A stretch of 64,000 nucleotides of DNA from Chitinophaga sp. E66 (GCA_019285755.1 CP079103.1:4993001-5057000); one strand, 5' to 3'. Shown: positions 50,279-61,912, counted from the first letter of the stretch. Notes: generated from the sequence alone by a model not told the origin. Program-made: numbers and translations.

Positions 50279-51692
50279 ATGATGGACACTCAGCAACAGA
50301 ACCAGCAGACCCTGAAAGGCCCTGTGACCATTTCAGGCGTTGGTTTGCATACAGGAGCGCATGTCAACATGACCCTCAAACCGGCCATGCCAGGCTTCGG
50401 CATCAAATTCCAACGCATCGATCTGCCGGATCAGCCAATCGTTAAAGCAGACGTGGACTATGTGGTAGATACCGCCCGTGGCACCACCCTCGAGCACAAC
50501 GGCGCCCGCGTAAGTACCGTAGAGCACATCCTCGCCGCCCTCGTGGGCATGGGCGTAGACAACGTACTGATCGAGCTCAACGGACCGGAGATCCCCATCA
50601 TGGACGGCTCCTCCCTCCCCTTCATCGACCTCATCGAAGAGACCGGTATTCAGGAGCAGGAAGCCAAAAAGATCTGGTATTCCATCGATACCAACATCAA
50701 CTACTACGACGAAGTGAAGAAAGTGGAAATGGTAGCCCTCCCTGCTGTGGACTACCGCATCACCACCCTCATCGACTTCAATTCCCCGTACTCGGTACCC
50801 AGCACGCCAACCTGAAGAGCCTGGCCGATTTCAAGAAAGACATCGCGCCCTGCCGCACCTTCGTGTTCCTCCACGAGCTCGAATACCTGCTGGCCAACAA
50901 CCTCATCAAAGGCGGCGACATCAATAACGCCATCGTGGTGGTAGACCGCGCCGTAAGCCAGGACGAACTGAACCGCCTTGCCCAGGTGTTCGACCGCCAG
51001 GAGATCGCCGTTCACCAACGCGAAGGCATCCTTAACAACGCACAGCTTCACTTCCCCAACGAACCGGCCCGCCACAAGCTGCTGGACATTGTGGGAGACC
51101 TTGCCCTGATCGGCTTCCCCATCAAGGCGCATATCATCGCCAACCGTCCCGGCCACGCCTCCAACGTGGAGTTTGCCCGCAAGATCAAGGCGTATATCAA
51201 AAAGAACAAAAATAACCGCGACGTTCCCATCTACGATCCCAACCAGCCCGCGATCTACGATATCAACCGTATCGTGAAAACCATGCCGCACCGCTATCCG
51301 ATGCTGCTGGTCGACAAGATCATCGAGCTGAGCGACCAGCAGGTGGTAGGCATTAAGAACGTTACGTTCAACGAACAGATCTTCCAGGGGCACTTCCCCA
51401 ACAACCCGGTTATGCCCGGCGTACTGATCTGTGAAGCCCTGGCCAGGTAGTAGGCGGCATCCTTGCCCTCAACCCCAAGCCGGATCCCGAAAATTACGAC
51501 ACTTACTTCCTCAAGATCGATAACTGCAAGTTCAAGCAAAAAGTGATCCCCGGAGATACCATGGTACTGAAAATGGAGCTGCTCAGCCCCATCCGCAGAG
51601 GCCTGGTGGAAATGCGCGGAACCGCTTTCGTCGGCAATAAAGTTGTGGCGGAAGCAGATATGGTTGCTCAAATTGTAAAACGCGAAGGATAA
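50279..51692 (+). CDS. Bifunctional LpxC deacetylase / FabZ dehydratase fusion, frameshifted
   Basis: About 471 residues. LpxC part (about 1-310): SGVGLHTGAHVNMTL, the zinc ligands in VEHILAALVGMG and HKLLDIVGDLALIG, and the catalytic His in RPGHASN. FabZ part (about 325-471): MPHRYPMLLVDKI with the catalytic His, GHFPNNPVMPGVLICEALAQ and PGDTMVLKMEL. Breaks near 50795 (a CCCC run needing one more C) and 51445 (CCC reduced to CC). The fusion is characteristic of Bacteroidota. It joins the committed lipid A step to hydroxyacyl-ACP supply. Confidence 0.95.
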
Positions 51693-51701
51693 AATAACAG
51701 C

Positions 51702-52501
51702 ATGATTCACCCGCTCACATACATCCACCCGGACGCCAAGGTAGCGCCCAATGTAAAAATCGATCCTTTTACCGTTATTCATAAAAATGTCGAGATCGGG
51801 GAAGGCACTGGATCGGTTCCAATGTGACCGTCATGGAGGGTGCCCGCATCGGCAAGAACTGCCGCATCTTCCCCGGAGCGGTGATCGCCGGCATTCCGCA
51901 GGACCTCAAATTCGAAGGCGAGGAAACCATCGTGGAAATCGGCAACAACACCACCATTCGCGAGTATGTGACCGTTAACAGGGGCACCAAAGACCGCTGG
52001 AAGACTTCCATCGGCAACAACTGCCTCATCATGGCCTATAGCCACATCGCGCACGATTGCATCATCGGCAACAACTGCGTGTTCTCCAACAACACCACCC
52101 TCGCCGGGCATATCACCATCGGCGACCACGTGGTGCTGGCGGGCATGGTAGCCGTTCAGCAATTCTGCAAAGTGGGCAACCACGCCTTCGTGACCGGCGG
52201 CTCCCTCGTCCGTAAAGACGTTCCGCCATATGTGAAAGCCGCCCGTGAACCGCTGTCTTATGTCGGCGTCAACTCCATCGGGCTGAAGCGCAGAGGCTTC
52301 TCGCTGGATAAGATCAACCACATCCTGGACATCTACCGCATCCTCTTCGTAAAAGGCAACAATATTTCCAAAGCCATCCGCATCATCGAAGCCGAATTCC
52401 CGGCCACGGACGAAAGGGACGAGATCCTCTCCTTCATCCGCGACTCCGGGCGCGGCATCATGAGAGGATACAGCACCCGGGCGAATGACGATCTCGCTTA
52501 A
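51702..52501 (+). CDS. lpxA: LpxA, UDP-N-acetylglucosamine acyltransferase, one frameshift
   Basis: About 266 residues, hexapeptide-repeat acyltransferase catalysing the first step of lipid A synthesis. It starts MIHPLTYIHPDAKVAPNVK. Family segments are AGIPQDLKFEGEETIVEIG, TIREYVTVNRGT and MAYSHIAHDCIIGNN with the catalytic His. The C-terminal part reads IGLKRRGFSLDKINHILDIYR. One break near 51808. It ends inside the following ABC ATPase gene, overlapping it by 17 bp. Confidence 0.95.
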
Positions 52502-53102
52502 CCAGGTCGGAAAAAGGTATAACCACGACTGGATTTTCCGTGGTTTTACCCACACATTCTCCGGTACGGGCGGCTCCGCCATCTTAGGGCCCAACGGCTC
52601 CGGCAAAAGCACCCTGCTGCAAATCATCAGCGGCCATCACCATCACAGTGAAGGCAAGCTGGAATACTTCTTCAACGATCAACTGCTCCCGCAGGACCAG
52701 TTCTTCCGCCACTGCGCCATCGTAGCCCCCTACCTGGAAGTGGTCGAAGAGCTGACCCTGCGGGAATGCTTTCAGTTCCACCTCGAATTCAAATCGTTCC
52801 TGCCCGGCTTCAAACCCCGGGACATTGCCGCCATCGTGGGCCTCGACGCCGCATGGAACAAACAGGTACGCCATTTCTCCTCCGGCATGAAGCAGCGCGC
52901 CCGGCTGGCCCTCGCCATCTTCTCGGACGTCCGCGCCCTGCTGCTGGACGAGCCCTGCACCAACCTCGACGCCGCCGGCATCGCGCTGTACCAACAGCTG
53001 ATCCGGGAATACGGCGGCAACCGCCTCATTATCGTTTCCTCCAACGACCCCGCAGAATACAGCTTCTGCCAGGAACAGATCCGTATCAGCGACTACAAGT
53101 AA
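52485..53102 (+). CDS. ABC transporter ATP-binding protein
   Basis: Intact, 205 residues. Walker A GPNGSGKST at residues 35-43, signature FSSGMKQRARLA (an S-S-G-M variant of LSGGQ), Walker B ALLLDEPCTNLD, and a switch region IIVSSNDPAEYSFC in which the usual His is replaced by Asn. It is short and soluble, and no permease gene is adjacent. The start ATG lies inside lpxA (17-bp overlap). It resembles the CcmA/LolD-like small ATPases, but the partner is unknown. Linkage to the lipid A genes could mean a role in envelope lipid export. Confidence 0.88.
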   Translation: MTISLNQVGKRYNHDWIFRGFTHTFSGTGGSAILGPNGSGKSTLLQIISGHHHHSEGKLEYFFNDQLLPQDQFFRHCAIVAPYLEVVEELTLRECFQFHLEFKSFLPGFKPRDIAAIVGLDAAWNKQVRHFSSGMKQRARLALAIFSDVRALLLDEPCTNLDAAGIALYQQLIREYGGNRLIIVSSNDPAEYSFCQEQIRISDYK

Positions 53103-53148
53103 TAAATTTGTACTTTCAGGCTTCATTGTGAATGATTAAATACTCCCT

Positions 53149-54483
53149 ATGAGCATTCCAAATAAAAAAGTCGTGAACGGCTGGGCCATGTACGACTGGG
53201 CTAACTCGGTCTACAACCTCGTTATTACGACTACTTTCTTTCCCCTTTACTTCATTTCCATCACCAACGCCAAGTTCGGCGGCGACGTGGTAGACTTCTT
53301 CGGCTGGCAACTCAAGAACTCCGTATTGTACGATTACGCGCTGGCCTTCGCCTACCTGCTCATCGCCTTTACCATGCCCATCCTCGGCTCGATTGCCGAT
53401 ACCCGGGGCAATAAGAAAACTTCCTTCGGTTCTTTACCTACATCGGCGGCCTCTCCTGCATGGCGTTCTTTACTTTCACCCACACTCCTCCCTGGAGCTG
53501 GCAGTATTATACTTCGTGCTGGCAACGGTGGGTTATTGCGGCGGGCTTGTATTCTACAACTCCTACCTGCCGGAAATCGCGCCCGTAGCGCTGCGGGACC
53601 GTGTATCCGCCCGGGGTTATTCCTTTGGTTATATGGGCAGCGTATTGCTCCAGATCATTGGGTTTGCGCTGGTACTCGTCTTCACAGAAATGAAACTGGA
53701 CGCCACACTCGCCCCTCGTATCACCTTCCTACTCGTAGGCCTCTGGTGGATCGGGTTTGCACAGATACCGTTCGTGCGGCTGCCGAAATCGCAACCGTCT
53801 ATCGAAGGGCATAAAGGCAATGTATTTGCAGATGGATTCACCGAGCTGAAGAAAGTTTACGCCCAGGTGCGCAACATGCCTGTGCTGAAACACTTCCTGA
53901 GAGGATTCTTCTTTTACTCCATGGGCGTGCAGACCGTAATGATGGTAGCAACGATCTTCGGGCTGAAGGAATTGAAAATGCCGCAGACCAACCTCATCGC
54001 CTGCGTAGTGATCATTCAGCTGGTAGCCATCCTGGGCGCCTGGGGATGGCAAGGCTTTCCGAACGATACGGCAACTTCCGGATACTGATGCTCACCGTCA
54101 TCCTCTGGATCGGCATCTGCCTGGCAGCCTATTTCATGACGACGCAAGGGCAGTTTTACTTCCTGGCAGTAGGCGTAGGCCTCGTAATGGGCGGTATCCA
54201 GTCTCTCAGCCGCTCTACCTATGCCAAGCTGATCCCTGAGACAAGAGACACCGCCTCCTTCTTCAGCTACTATGACGTAACGGAAAAGTTATCTATCGTG
54301 ATCGGCCTCTTCAGCTTCGGTTATATCGAACATATGACCGGCGACATGCGGACATCAGTCCTCGTTCTGATGGGCTTCTTCGTAATAGGCCTCGGCTGGC
54401 TGTTCTCCGCCTTGAAGAAACAACGTAGCTTAGCGGAAGCGGGAAAACCACCGCTTACGAAACCGAAACAATCTAATCCATGA
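53149..54483 (+). CDS. UMF1-family MFS transporter, frameshifted
   Basis: About 445 residues, with roughly twelve hydrophobic segments. The N-terminal signature NGWAMYDWANSVYNLVITTTFFPLYF is typical of the UMF1/Atg22-like group. GLVFYNSYLPEIAP, RDRVSARGYSFGYMGS and GGIQSLSRSTYAKLIPE are also characteristic. Breaks lie near 53425, 53480 and 54045. Substrate unknown; yeast Atg22 exports amino acids from the vacuole. It overlaps the next gene by 4 bp. Confidence 0.9.
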
Positions 54484-55319
54484 AATTACACACGATCAAT
54501 ACCGGCCTCTTCAAGCTCGACGGCGGCGCCATGTTCGGCGTAGTGCCCAAAAGCATCTGGAACAAACTCAACCCGGCAGACGATAATAACATGTGCTCCT
54601 GGGCCATGCGCTGCATGCTCGTGGAAGACGGCAACCGCCTCGTCCTGATAGATAACGGCATCGGCAACAAACAAGACGAGAAGTTCTTTAGCCATTACTA
54701 CCTGCATGGCGACGATACCCTCGATAAATCACTCGCCGCCCTGGGGTACCACCGCAGCGATATCACCGACGTCTTCCTCACGCACCTGCACTTCGACCAT
54801 TGCGGCGGCAGCATCGAGCGGGAAGGAACCAAGCTGGTGCCCGCATTTAAGAATGCCACCTACTGGAGCAACGAAGCGCACTGGAAATGGGCCACCGAAC
54901 CCAACGACCGCGAGAAAGCCTCTTTCCTCCGCGATAACATCCTCCCCATCCAGCAAAGCGGTCAGCTGAAGTTTATTGAGCAACAAGACGGTATTTCCTT
55001 TACCGATCATATACGGGTGCGGTTTGCCTATGGGCACACCGATGCCATGATGCTCCCTGAGATCCGGTACAACGGGCACACGCTCGTTTACATGGCCGAC
55101 CTGCTGCCGTCCACCGGTCATATTCCCCTCCCCTACGTGATGGCGTACGATATGTTCCCGCTCACCACGCTGGAGGAGAAGAAACGCTTCCTCATGGAAG
55201 CCAACGAGCGCAACTACGTGCTCTATTTCGAGCACGACCCGAATGTGGAATGCTGCACGCTGCACAGTACCGAAAAAGGTATCCGCGTGCATGAAACCTT
55301 CCCCTTATCCAATCTGTAA
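54480..55319 (+). CDS. Metallo-beta-lactamase-fold hydrolase
   Basis: Intact, 279 residues. Zinc motif THLHFDHCGG at residues 101-110 gives H102, H104, D106 and H107. The third and fourth metal sites are in FAYGHTDAM and VYMADLLPS. No signal peptide, so cytoplasmic. The family includes lactonases such as AiiA-type N-acyl homoserine lactonases, but most members hydrolyse unknown esters, so I do not assign a substrate. ATG overlaps the transporter stop, indicating coupling. Confidence 0.9.
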   Translation: MKLHTINTGLFKLDGGAMFGVVPKSIWNKLNPADDNNMCSWAMRCMLVEDGNRLVLIDNGIGNKQDEKFFSHYYLHGDDTLDKSLAALGYHRSDITDVFLTHLHFDHCGGSIEREGTKLVPAFKNATYWSNEAHWKWATEPNDREKASFLRDNILPIQQSGQLKFIEQQDGISFTDHIRVRFAYGHTDAMMLPEIRYNGHTLVYMADLLPSTGHIPLPYVMAYDMFPLTTLEEKKRFLMEANERNYVLYFEHDPNVECCTLHSTEKGIRVHETFPLSNL

Positions 55320-55337
55320 CCGCTAAACCGAAACAAT

Positions 55338-55780
55338 ATGCATACAAACATCTTACGCACCCTGCCTGTAGCCGCAGCCCTTTTTATCGCCGCATGCCAG
55401 GGCGGTAACACCCAGTCGCAAGACGCAAACGTTATCCAGGACTCCCTCCATATCGATTCCCTCAGCACCGAGGTAATGGCCATCCACGACGAAGGCATGG
55501 CGAAGATGATGGTGATCCGCCGCCTGCGCACCCGCGCAGAAGTAACCGACTCCTCGCCAAAGCCAAAGCAGACACCATGGCCTTCCATAACGCCGGCGCC
55601 CAGCTGGATAGCGCCAACAACGCCATGAACAACTGGATGCATGCCTACGAAATGGACCTGTCCGCTAAAGACAACGCCCAGAAAAAAGCGTACCTCGAGT
55701 CCGAAAAGGAAAAGATCAGCACCGTAAAAGACCTCATGCTGAAAAGCATCAGCGACGCCAAAACGCTGCTGAAAGAATAA
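55338..55780 (+). CDS. Small coiled-coil lipoprotein, one frameshift
   Basis: About 148 residues. Lipoprotein signal LPVAAALFIAAC with the modified Cys at about residue 20, followed by a Gln/Ser/Asp-rich linker and two long helices separated at the frame break near 55557. Similar proteins in Bacteroidota carry a viral A-type inclusion label without evidence. Probably a periplasmic or outer-membrane helical spacer. It is 18 bp after the MBL gene and 45 bp before the HerA-like gene. Confidence 0.72.
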
Positions 55781-55825
55781 TAAACCGAACCCGCAAAACT
55801 GCTATCTTCACGAAAACCGATCTTT

Positions 55826-57392
55826 ATGTCCAGGCAGGAAGACTTTTTAAAATACATCAACACAGGATATACCTTCAAAGGCGAACATTTTAAACTGGGC
55901 TGTGCCATGCTGGATGGCGAAGTGGTGACCGGGGCGGATGTTTTCCTTCCCTTAAAACCCTTAACCGTCACGGCCTCATCGCCGGCGCTACAGGTACCGG
56001 TAAAACCAAGACCCTCCAGGTGATCGCCGAAGGCCTGAGCGACGCCAGCGTGCCCGTGCTGATGATGGACATCAAGGGAGACCTCAGCGGTATCGCCGCG
56101 GCAGGTACTTCCAATGCCAAGATCGAAGAACGCTATCAAAAGATCGGCGGCACATGGACGCCTTCCGCCTACCCCGTAGAGCTGCTCTCGCTCAGCCATG
56201 AGAAAGGCGCGCGCCTCCGGGCTACGGTAAGCGAGTTCGGCCCCGTGCTGCTGTCCAAGATCCTGGAGCTAAACGATACGCAGGCGGGGCTCGTGGCCAT
56301 GATATTCAAGTATTGCGACGATAATAAACTGCCGCTGCTCGACCTGAAAGACTTCAAGAAAGTGCTCCAGTTCGTGAGCGACGAAGGCAAGAAGGAACTG
56401 AAAAAGACTATGGCAAGATATCCACCACCTCCACCGGAACGATCCTGCGGAAAGTGATCGAGCTGGAGCAGCAGGGGGCGCAGCTCTTCTTCGGCGAGAA
56501 ATCTTTCGAGGTAGACGACCTCATGCACATCGGCGACGATGGCCGCGGGATGATCTCCATCGTGCGCGTGGCCGATATACAGGACCGCCCGAAGTTGTTC
56601 TCCACTTTCATGCTCAGCCTGCTGGCGGAATTATACGCCACCCTTCCCGAAGAAGGCGATATGGACAAACCCAAGCTGGTGATGTTCATCGACGAAGCGC
56701 ACCTCATCTTCCAGGAAGCCAGCGACGCGCTGCTCCAGCAGATAGAGACCATCGTGAAGCTCATCCGCTCCAAGGGCGTGGGTATTTTCTTCTGTACCCA
56801 AAACCCGATGGACGTTCCGCCTTCCGTACTCGGCCAACTCGGCCTTAAAGTGCAGCATGCCCTGCGTGCCTTCACCGCCAACGACCGCAAAACGATCAAA
56901 CAGACGGCGGAGAACTACCCGCTGTCCGACTTCTATAAAACCGACGACCTGCTGACGCAGATCGGTATCGGCGAGGCCCTCGTGACCTGCCTCAGCGAAA
57001 GGCACGCCCACTCCCTGGCCGCCACCATGCTTACGTCTCCCCGTTCCCGGATGGATGTGCTCACCGACGGCGAGATGGATACGCTCATCTCCAAATCCAA
57101 ACTGGTGCGCAAATACAACCAGGAAATCGACAGCGAGAGCGCTTACGAGATCCTGACCGCCAAACTGGAAGAAGCCGCCGAGAAAGCGGCTGAAAAGGCA
57201 AAGGAGGAAGAGGAGTCCAAGCCCGCAAGAGGCCGCCAGAAAGAAGAGAAAGGCTTGCTGGAATCGGTGCTGACCAGTTCCGCCGCCAAACAAGCCGGCC
57301 GCACAGCCGCCAACATTATTACCCGCAGCCTGCTGGGTGCATTGGGATTAGGAGGCAGAAGCAGCAAGAAAAAGGGTTCCAGCTGGTTTTAA
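55826..57392 (+). CDS. HerA-like ATPase (DUF853), frameshifted
   Basis: About 523 residues. The Walker A motif IAGATGTGKTKTLQ lies after a break near 55963; Walker B is LVMFIDEAHLIF. VLMMDIKGDLSGIA and FFCTQNPMDVPPSVLGQLG are conserved in DUF853 proteins. The C-terminal 80 residues are Ala/Glu/Lys-rich, then a Gly/Ser/Lys tail. A second break is near 56410. Related to the DNA translocase HerA/VirB4 ATPase group; a role in DNA movement or repair is suspected, but no NurA-type nuclease is nearby. Confidence 0.88.
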
Positions 57393-57402
57393 AACTACCG
57401 CC

Positions 57403-57774
57403 ATGGTATTGATCATACTTTTGATTGGAACGATTTACACGATAATGGGATACATTTTCGGGAAGTTTCCGCCGAAAAAGATAAATCTCATTTATGGATA
57501 CCGCACGCCGCGGTCCACAAAGTCGCAGGCGGCTTGGGATGTAGCGCAGGTATGCTCCGCCCGGATGATGCGCAACGCGGGTATCGGGGTGCTGGCGCTG
57601 AGTATTCCCGTATGGTTGACGAGCGGTATGGAATTGCAATACGTTCCGGAAGTATGGATCATCGTGCTGCCGTTGCTGTTTAGCCTTGTACCGGCGGTAT
57701 ATATCATCGTGCAAACGGAGTATTATTTGAAAACGCATTTCGATGACAAAGGCAACCCGAGAGAAACATACTAA
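57403..57774 (+). CDS. SdpI-family small membrane protein
   Basis: Intact, 123 residues, with three hydrophobic segments (3-20, 53-70, 84-106). The conserved SdpI motif INLIYGYRTPRS lies at residues 27-38, followed by KSQAAWDVAQ. In Bacillus, SdpI protects from the killing factor SdpC and controls its own operon, but the small SdpI-domain proteins of Bacteroidota are of unknown role. It begins 10 bp after the HerA-like gene and its 3' end may overlap the next gene. Confidence 0.85.
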   Translation: MVLIILLIGTIYTIMGYIFGKFPPKKINLIYGYRTPRSTKSQAAWDVAQVCSARMMRNAGIGVLALSIPVWLTSGMELQYVPEVWIIVLPLLFSLVPAVYIIVQTEYYLKTHFDDKGNPRETY

Positions 57775-58273
57775 AAGATTTCTGCCGCTCAGTTGGTATT
57801 TTTTACCTTAACATTTACATTTTGTTATAACTATACAAATGGCCAGGTAAACGACGAAGGTATCCGGCAACGAGTTTTACAAAAAGCCATCATTGACAGT
57901 ACTTTTGTTTTCGGCAAGTGGAATGAAGACGGTGATACAGAAACACATTTAAGATACCTTGGACAAGTTACCACAAAACGCGGGCAGACATTCAAGCTAA
58001 TGAATTCAATGTGGTTTTGGGGCTTTCTCACAGAGCAACGTCACGAATATTAGTATTCAACGGTAAAGATCAATATGTTGGTAATTACTATGTAACGATC
58101 ACTACCGACTTACCGACAAGATTAGAAAACGGAAGGCTCATTTTCACAAATACTGATGAGGAATGCGATAAAAAGTCCTAACCATTGTTAATTTAAATAA
58201 TGGATTGCCAAAGCAATTTCATAGAAAATGCAAGGGTAAGTTTGGAGATATCTATAGCTTTGGAGGCTATTGA
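57743..58273 (+). CDS. Hypothetical exported protein of about 176 aa, frameshifted
   Basis: I reconstruct it across breaks near 57808, 58030 and 58172. Reading from ATG 57743 (overlapping the SdpI gene) gives a basic N-terminus and a hydrophobic stretch FLPLSWYFFTLTFTFCY. NDEGIRQRVLQKAIIDSTFVFGKW and HLRYLGQVTTKRGQTFKLMN follow, then RATSRILVFNGKDQYVGNYYV, and finally GLPKQFHRKCKGKFGDIYSF to TGA 58273. A TTG at 57793 is an alternative start. The pattern resembles a family of small exported Bacteroidota proteins with no known function. It is AT-richer than its neighbours. Confidence 0.55.
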
Positions 58274-58320
58274 TGAACTAGTTTAAATCGCTTTAAAAAC
58301 AATTAAACAGCTTCCCAGAT

Positions 58321-59366
58321 ATGTCAACACCCATCAAAACCGGACTTTGCTCCTACGGTCACAGCGGATACGCGTTCCACGCGCCCTTCCTGCATGTGCA
58401 TCCCGGATTTGAGCTGACGGCCATTACCGAGCGCAGCAAGCACCTCGCCCAACAGCGCTATCCTTACGTAAAGATCTTCCCGGATGTAATGAGCATGATC
58501 AATGATCCTTCACTGGAACTGATCATCGTCAACACGCCGAACTATTCCCACTACGAATACACCAGGGCCGCGCTCCTGGCCGGTAAACACGTAGTTGTGG
58601 AAAAGCCGTTCACCGTTAACTCCGCCGAAGGCGAAGAACTGATCGAACTGGCAAAGAAGCAGAACAAACTCATCATCGTATACCAGAACCGCCGCTACGA
58701 CAGCGATTACAAGATCGTGCGGAAAGTAGTGGAAGACGGCCTCCTCGGCGACGTGCTGGAAGTAGAGTTTCACTACGACCGATTCAAGGAGGAACTGAGC
58801 TACAAGAAGCATAAAGAAGCCGCCTCCCCGGAACCGGCGTGCTGTATGATCTCGGCTCCCACCTGATCGACCAGGCATTGACCATCTTCGGTATGCCCGA
58901 AGCCGTTTTCGGTGACGTGCGCATCATCCGCCGCGAATCGGTGGTAGACGATTATTTCGAGTTACTGCTATATTACCCCTCGCTGCGGGTACGCCTCAAA
59001 TCGAGCTACCTCGTTAGGGAAGCCCTGCCCGCGTATATCCTCCACGGCCGCAAGGGCACTTTCATCAAGAGCAAATCCGACATCCAGGAAGCACTGCTCA
59101 TGAAGGGCGTACTTCCCGATACGCCGGACTGGGGTGCGGAAGCTCCCGGCGAATGGGGACTCCTGCATACCGAGATCGACGGTAAAACGGTGAAGGAATA
59201 CCTCCCCGGCGGCAACGGCAACTACCTTGATTTCTACAAAGGCGTATACGGCGCCATCCGCGAAGGTAAAGCCAACCCGGTAACGCCAGAAGAAGGACTG
59301 AACGTTGTGAAAGTGATTGAAGCCGGATTCCGCAGCAGCGAAGAGCACCGCGTGATTACGTTATAA
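58321..59366 (+). CDS. Gfo/Idh/MocA-family oxidoreductase, one frameshift
   Basis: About 349 residues. The N-terminal Rossmann fold has an atypical GLCSYGHSGYAFHAPFL start, then IVNTPNYSHYEYTRAALLAGKHVVVEKPF with the catalytic-region EKP. The C-terminal domain contains GVLYDLGSHLIDQAL after a break near 58838. NAD(P)-dependent sugar or inositol dehydrogenases have this layout; the substrate is not evident. The gene converges on recQ with 3 bp between stops. Confidence 0.9.
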
Positions 59367-59369
59367 TTT

Positions 59370-61267
59370 TCAGGGCTTCGCGGCGATGAGCAATCCGTCT
59401 CCATCGCGCAGTACGAGGCCTTCGGCGATGAGGAACTGCAGGGTCTCCAGTATCCTGCTTTCCTCCGCGTCGAGCTTATGCATGAGCGCCTGCACGCTGG
59501 TTTTCTCCCCAGCGCGGCCAGTACGGCTTTCGCCAGTTCCCGAACTCCCGGGACTGAGTTTCCCCTTGTCTTCCTTTACGCATACATCGCATACGCCGCA
59601 GCGTTCGGCGTCCTTTTCCCCGAAGTACGATACCAGCTGGCGGGTCCTGCACGTTTCTTCATTCTGCGTATACCTTGTGATGGCGTTGATCTTCGTTTCC
59701 ATGATCTTCTTGCGCTGGGCCAGGCGATCCATATCGATACGGAGCTGCTGGGCCCGGGGCGCTCCTGCAGGAAGGAGAGCTGTGGACTGTCTTTCCGCGG
59801 GTAATAGCGTACCACGGCCTGCCGGTGCAATTGTTTCAGGTTATCGACGATCTCGTCTTCCGTACAGTTGAGCAGACGGGCGAGTTGCTTTTCGAAGATG
59901 GGAACGGGCATATCGAAGATCCCCTGGTAGGTACGCAGGAGGGATTTGATGAGTTGATCGAGGCGGGGATTGATGTCTTCGTATTCGAAGAGGGTTTCCC
60001 TGTTGGTGATGATCTCTGCTTTAGACGGCATGTATACGCTTTCGCTCAACTGCCATACGCCTTCCTGCTCAATGATCTTGATGGCGCTGTGGGCTACGGT
60101 GACGTTGAGCTTGAAGCGCTGTACGAATTCATTGAAGTCGAAATCGAAATATACCCTTCTACCCCTCCGGCGGGCGCCTGAAGGTAATTCACGACGGACT
60201 GGAACACATCGCGGATGGTCTCCAGGTCGGGGAACTGCAGTTCCAGGCGGGCTTTCATCTGCTGGAGGTCTTCCTGCGTGTAGAGCAATACGGCGAAGGC
60301 TTTCTGCTCATCCGCCCGGCGCGGCCTGCTTCCTGGTAGTAGGCTTCGATGCTGTCGGGCACATCGGCGTGTATGACCAGCCGGACGTCCGGTTTATCGA
60401 TCCCCATCCCGAAGGCGTTGGTGCAGACGATGACGCGCGTTTCACCGTTGATCCAGGCGGCCTGGCGGTTGCTGCGCTCTTCGTTGGGAAGGCCGGCGTG
60501 GTAGTAATTGGCGGAAATGCCCTGTGCCTGTAATAGCGCGGCCAGCTCCTGTGTTTGCCGGCGGTTGCGGCAATAGATCACTGCCGTGCCGGGTACCCGG
60601 TCCAGGATATTGCGGATGCGAAGGGGCTTGCTTTCCTCTTCCAGCACGCTGTAGGAAAGGTTGGGCCGGGCAAAGCTTTTGATGAAGATATGCGGGGCGC
60701 GCAGTTGCAGCTGGATGCAGATATCCTTTTGAACGGCTGGCGTGGCGGAAGCGGTGAGCGCGAGGATGGGGGCGTTGGGGAACTGGTCGCGGATACTGGC
60801 GATCTGCAGATAGGCGGGCCTGAAATCATAGCCCCATTGCGAGATGCAGTGCGCCTCATCCACGGCGATCAATGTTACCGGCAATACCTCGCAGTACCAG
60901 AGAAACCGGCGGCTCTGTAATCTTTCGGGCGATACGTACAGGAACTTGATCTCTCCTTCCCGCGCCAGCGCCAATACTTTTTCCACATCCTTCCCCATCA
61001 TGCCGGCATAAATCGCAAAGGCCGGAATGCCGCGGCGGTTCAGGTTCTCTACCTGGTCTTTCATCAATGCGATCAGCGGCGTCACCACGAGGCAGAGCCC
61101 TTCTTTCATCATCGCCGGTACCTGGAAGCAGATGGATTTACCGCCGCCGGTGGGCAGCAGCGCCAGTGTGTCTTTCCTGAAGCGACCGCTTCCACGATTT
61201 CCTGCTGCATGGGCCGGAAGGCCGTATATCCCCAGTATTTCTTTAGTATTGCTTGTGCCGTTGACAT
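59370..61267 (-). CDS. recQ: RecQ-family ATP-dependent DNA helicase, frameshifted
   Basis: About 632 residues from ATG 61267 (MSTAQAILKKYWGYTAFRPMQ), with motif 0 and motif I TGGGKSICFQVP across a break near 61180. Motif II is AVDEAHCISQWGYDFRP, and motifs IV-VI give VIYCRNRRQTQEL and VIHADVPDSIEAYYQEAGRAGR. The zinc-binding domain has CRTRQLVSYFGEKDAERCGVCDVC. Breaks lie near 60305, 60165 and 59755. It unwinds duplex DNA 3' to 5' in recombination and fork repair. The downstream RQC-like winged helix is present; a clear HRDC domain is not. Confidence 0.94.
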
Positions 61268-61270
61268 GTG

Positions 61271-61874
61271 TTATTGCTTCTCCAGATAGGGCAGCGACCA
61301 GCCCTTGCGCAGGGCCGTCAGCCGGATGGTGATCACGAGGACGATGCTGGCTACCATGTTCCAGTCCTGGTCTACGCCAGGTGGCGCAGCCCGATATACA
61401 GCGCCGCGCCTGCCAGGCAGGCCGTGGCGTAGATCTGGCGGCTGAAGATCAGCGGGATCTCATTGACCATCATATCGCGGATCACCCCGCCGAAGATGGC
61501 CGATATCATCCCAGGATTACCGCCGCCCAGGGTGTACCCCGAAGGCCAGCGCCTTCTGCAGGCCGATGACGGTATAGAAACCAATCCCCAGCGTATCGAA
61601 CAGGAAAATGGAACGGCGGTATTTTAAAAGCCGCCCACGGAACAGGATCGTCACGAAAACGCCGAGAATGATGAGCGATGACATACCGCGAATCGTTCAC
61701 CCATACCGGCCGCGTGCCCAGGATCAGGTCGCGCATGGTCCCGCCGCCGATGGATGTAACGAACGCGGTGAAGCTCACCCCGAAAATATCATGGTACATC
61801 TTCTTGTCCCACGCCGCCAGCGCGCCGGATATTGCGAACACGAAGGTGCCGATGAGGTCTAACCAGTATATCAT
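61271..61874 (-). CDS. TRIC-like UPF0126 membrane protein, frameshifted
   Basis: About 202 residues with about seven hydrophobic segments. The N-terminus reads LDLIGTFVFAISGALAA, and the duplicated Gly-rich motifs are GVSFTAFVTSIGGGTMRDLILG and MISAIFGGVIRDMMVNEIPLIF, as in the bacterial homologues of trimeric intracellular cation channels. Breaks lie near 61690, 61515 and 61375. It ends 3 bp before the recQ start and is probably co-transcribed with it. Confidence 0.85.
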
Positions 61875-61912
61875 TCACGAACGGATTTCGATATACGAAT
61901 TAACGACAAATT

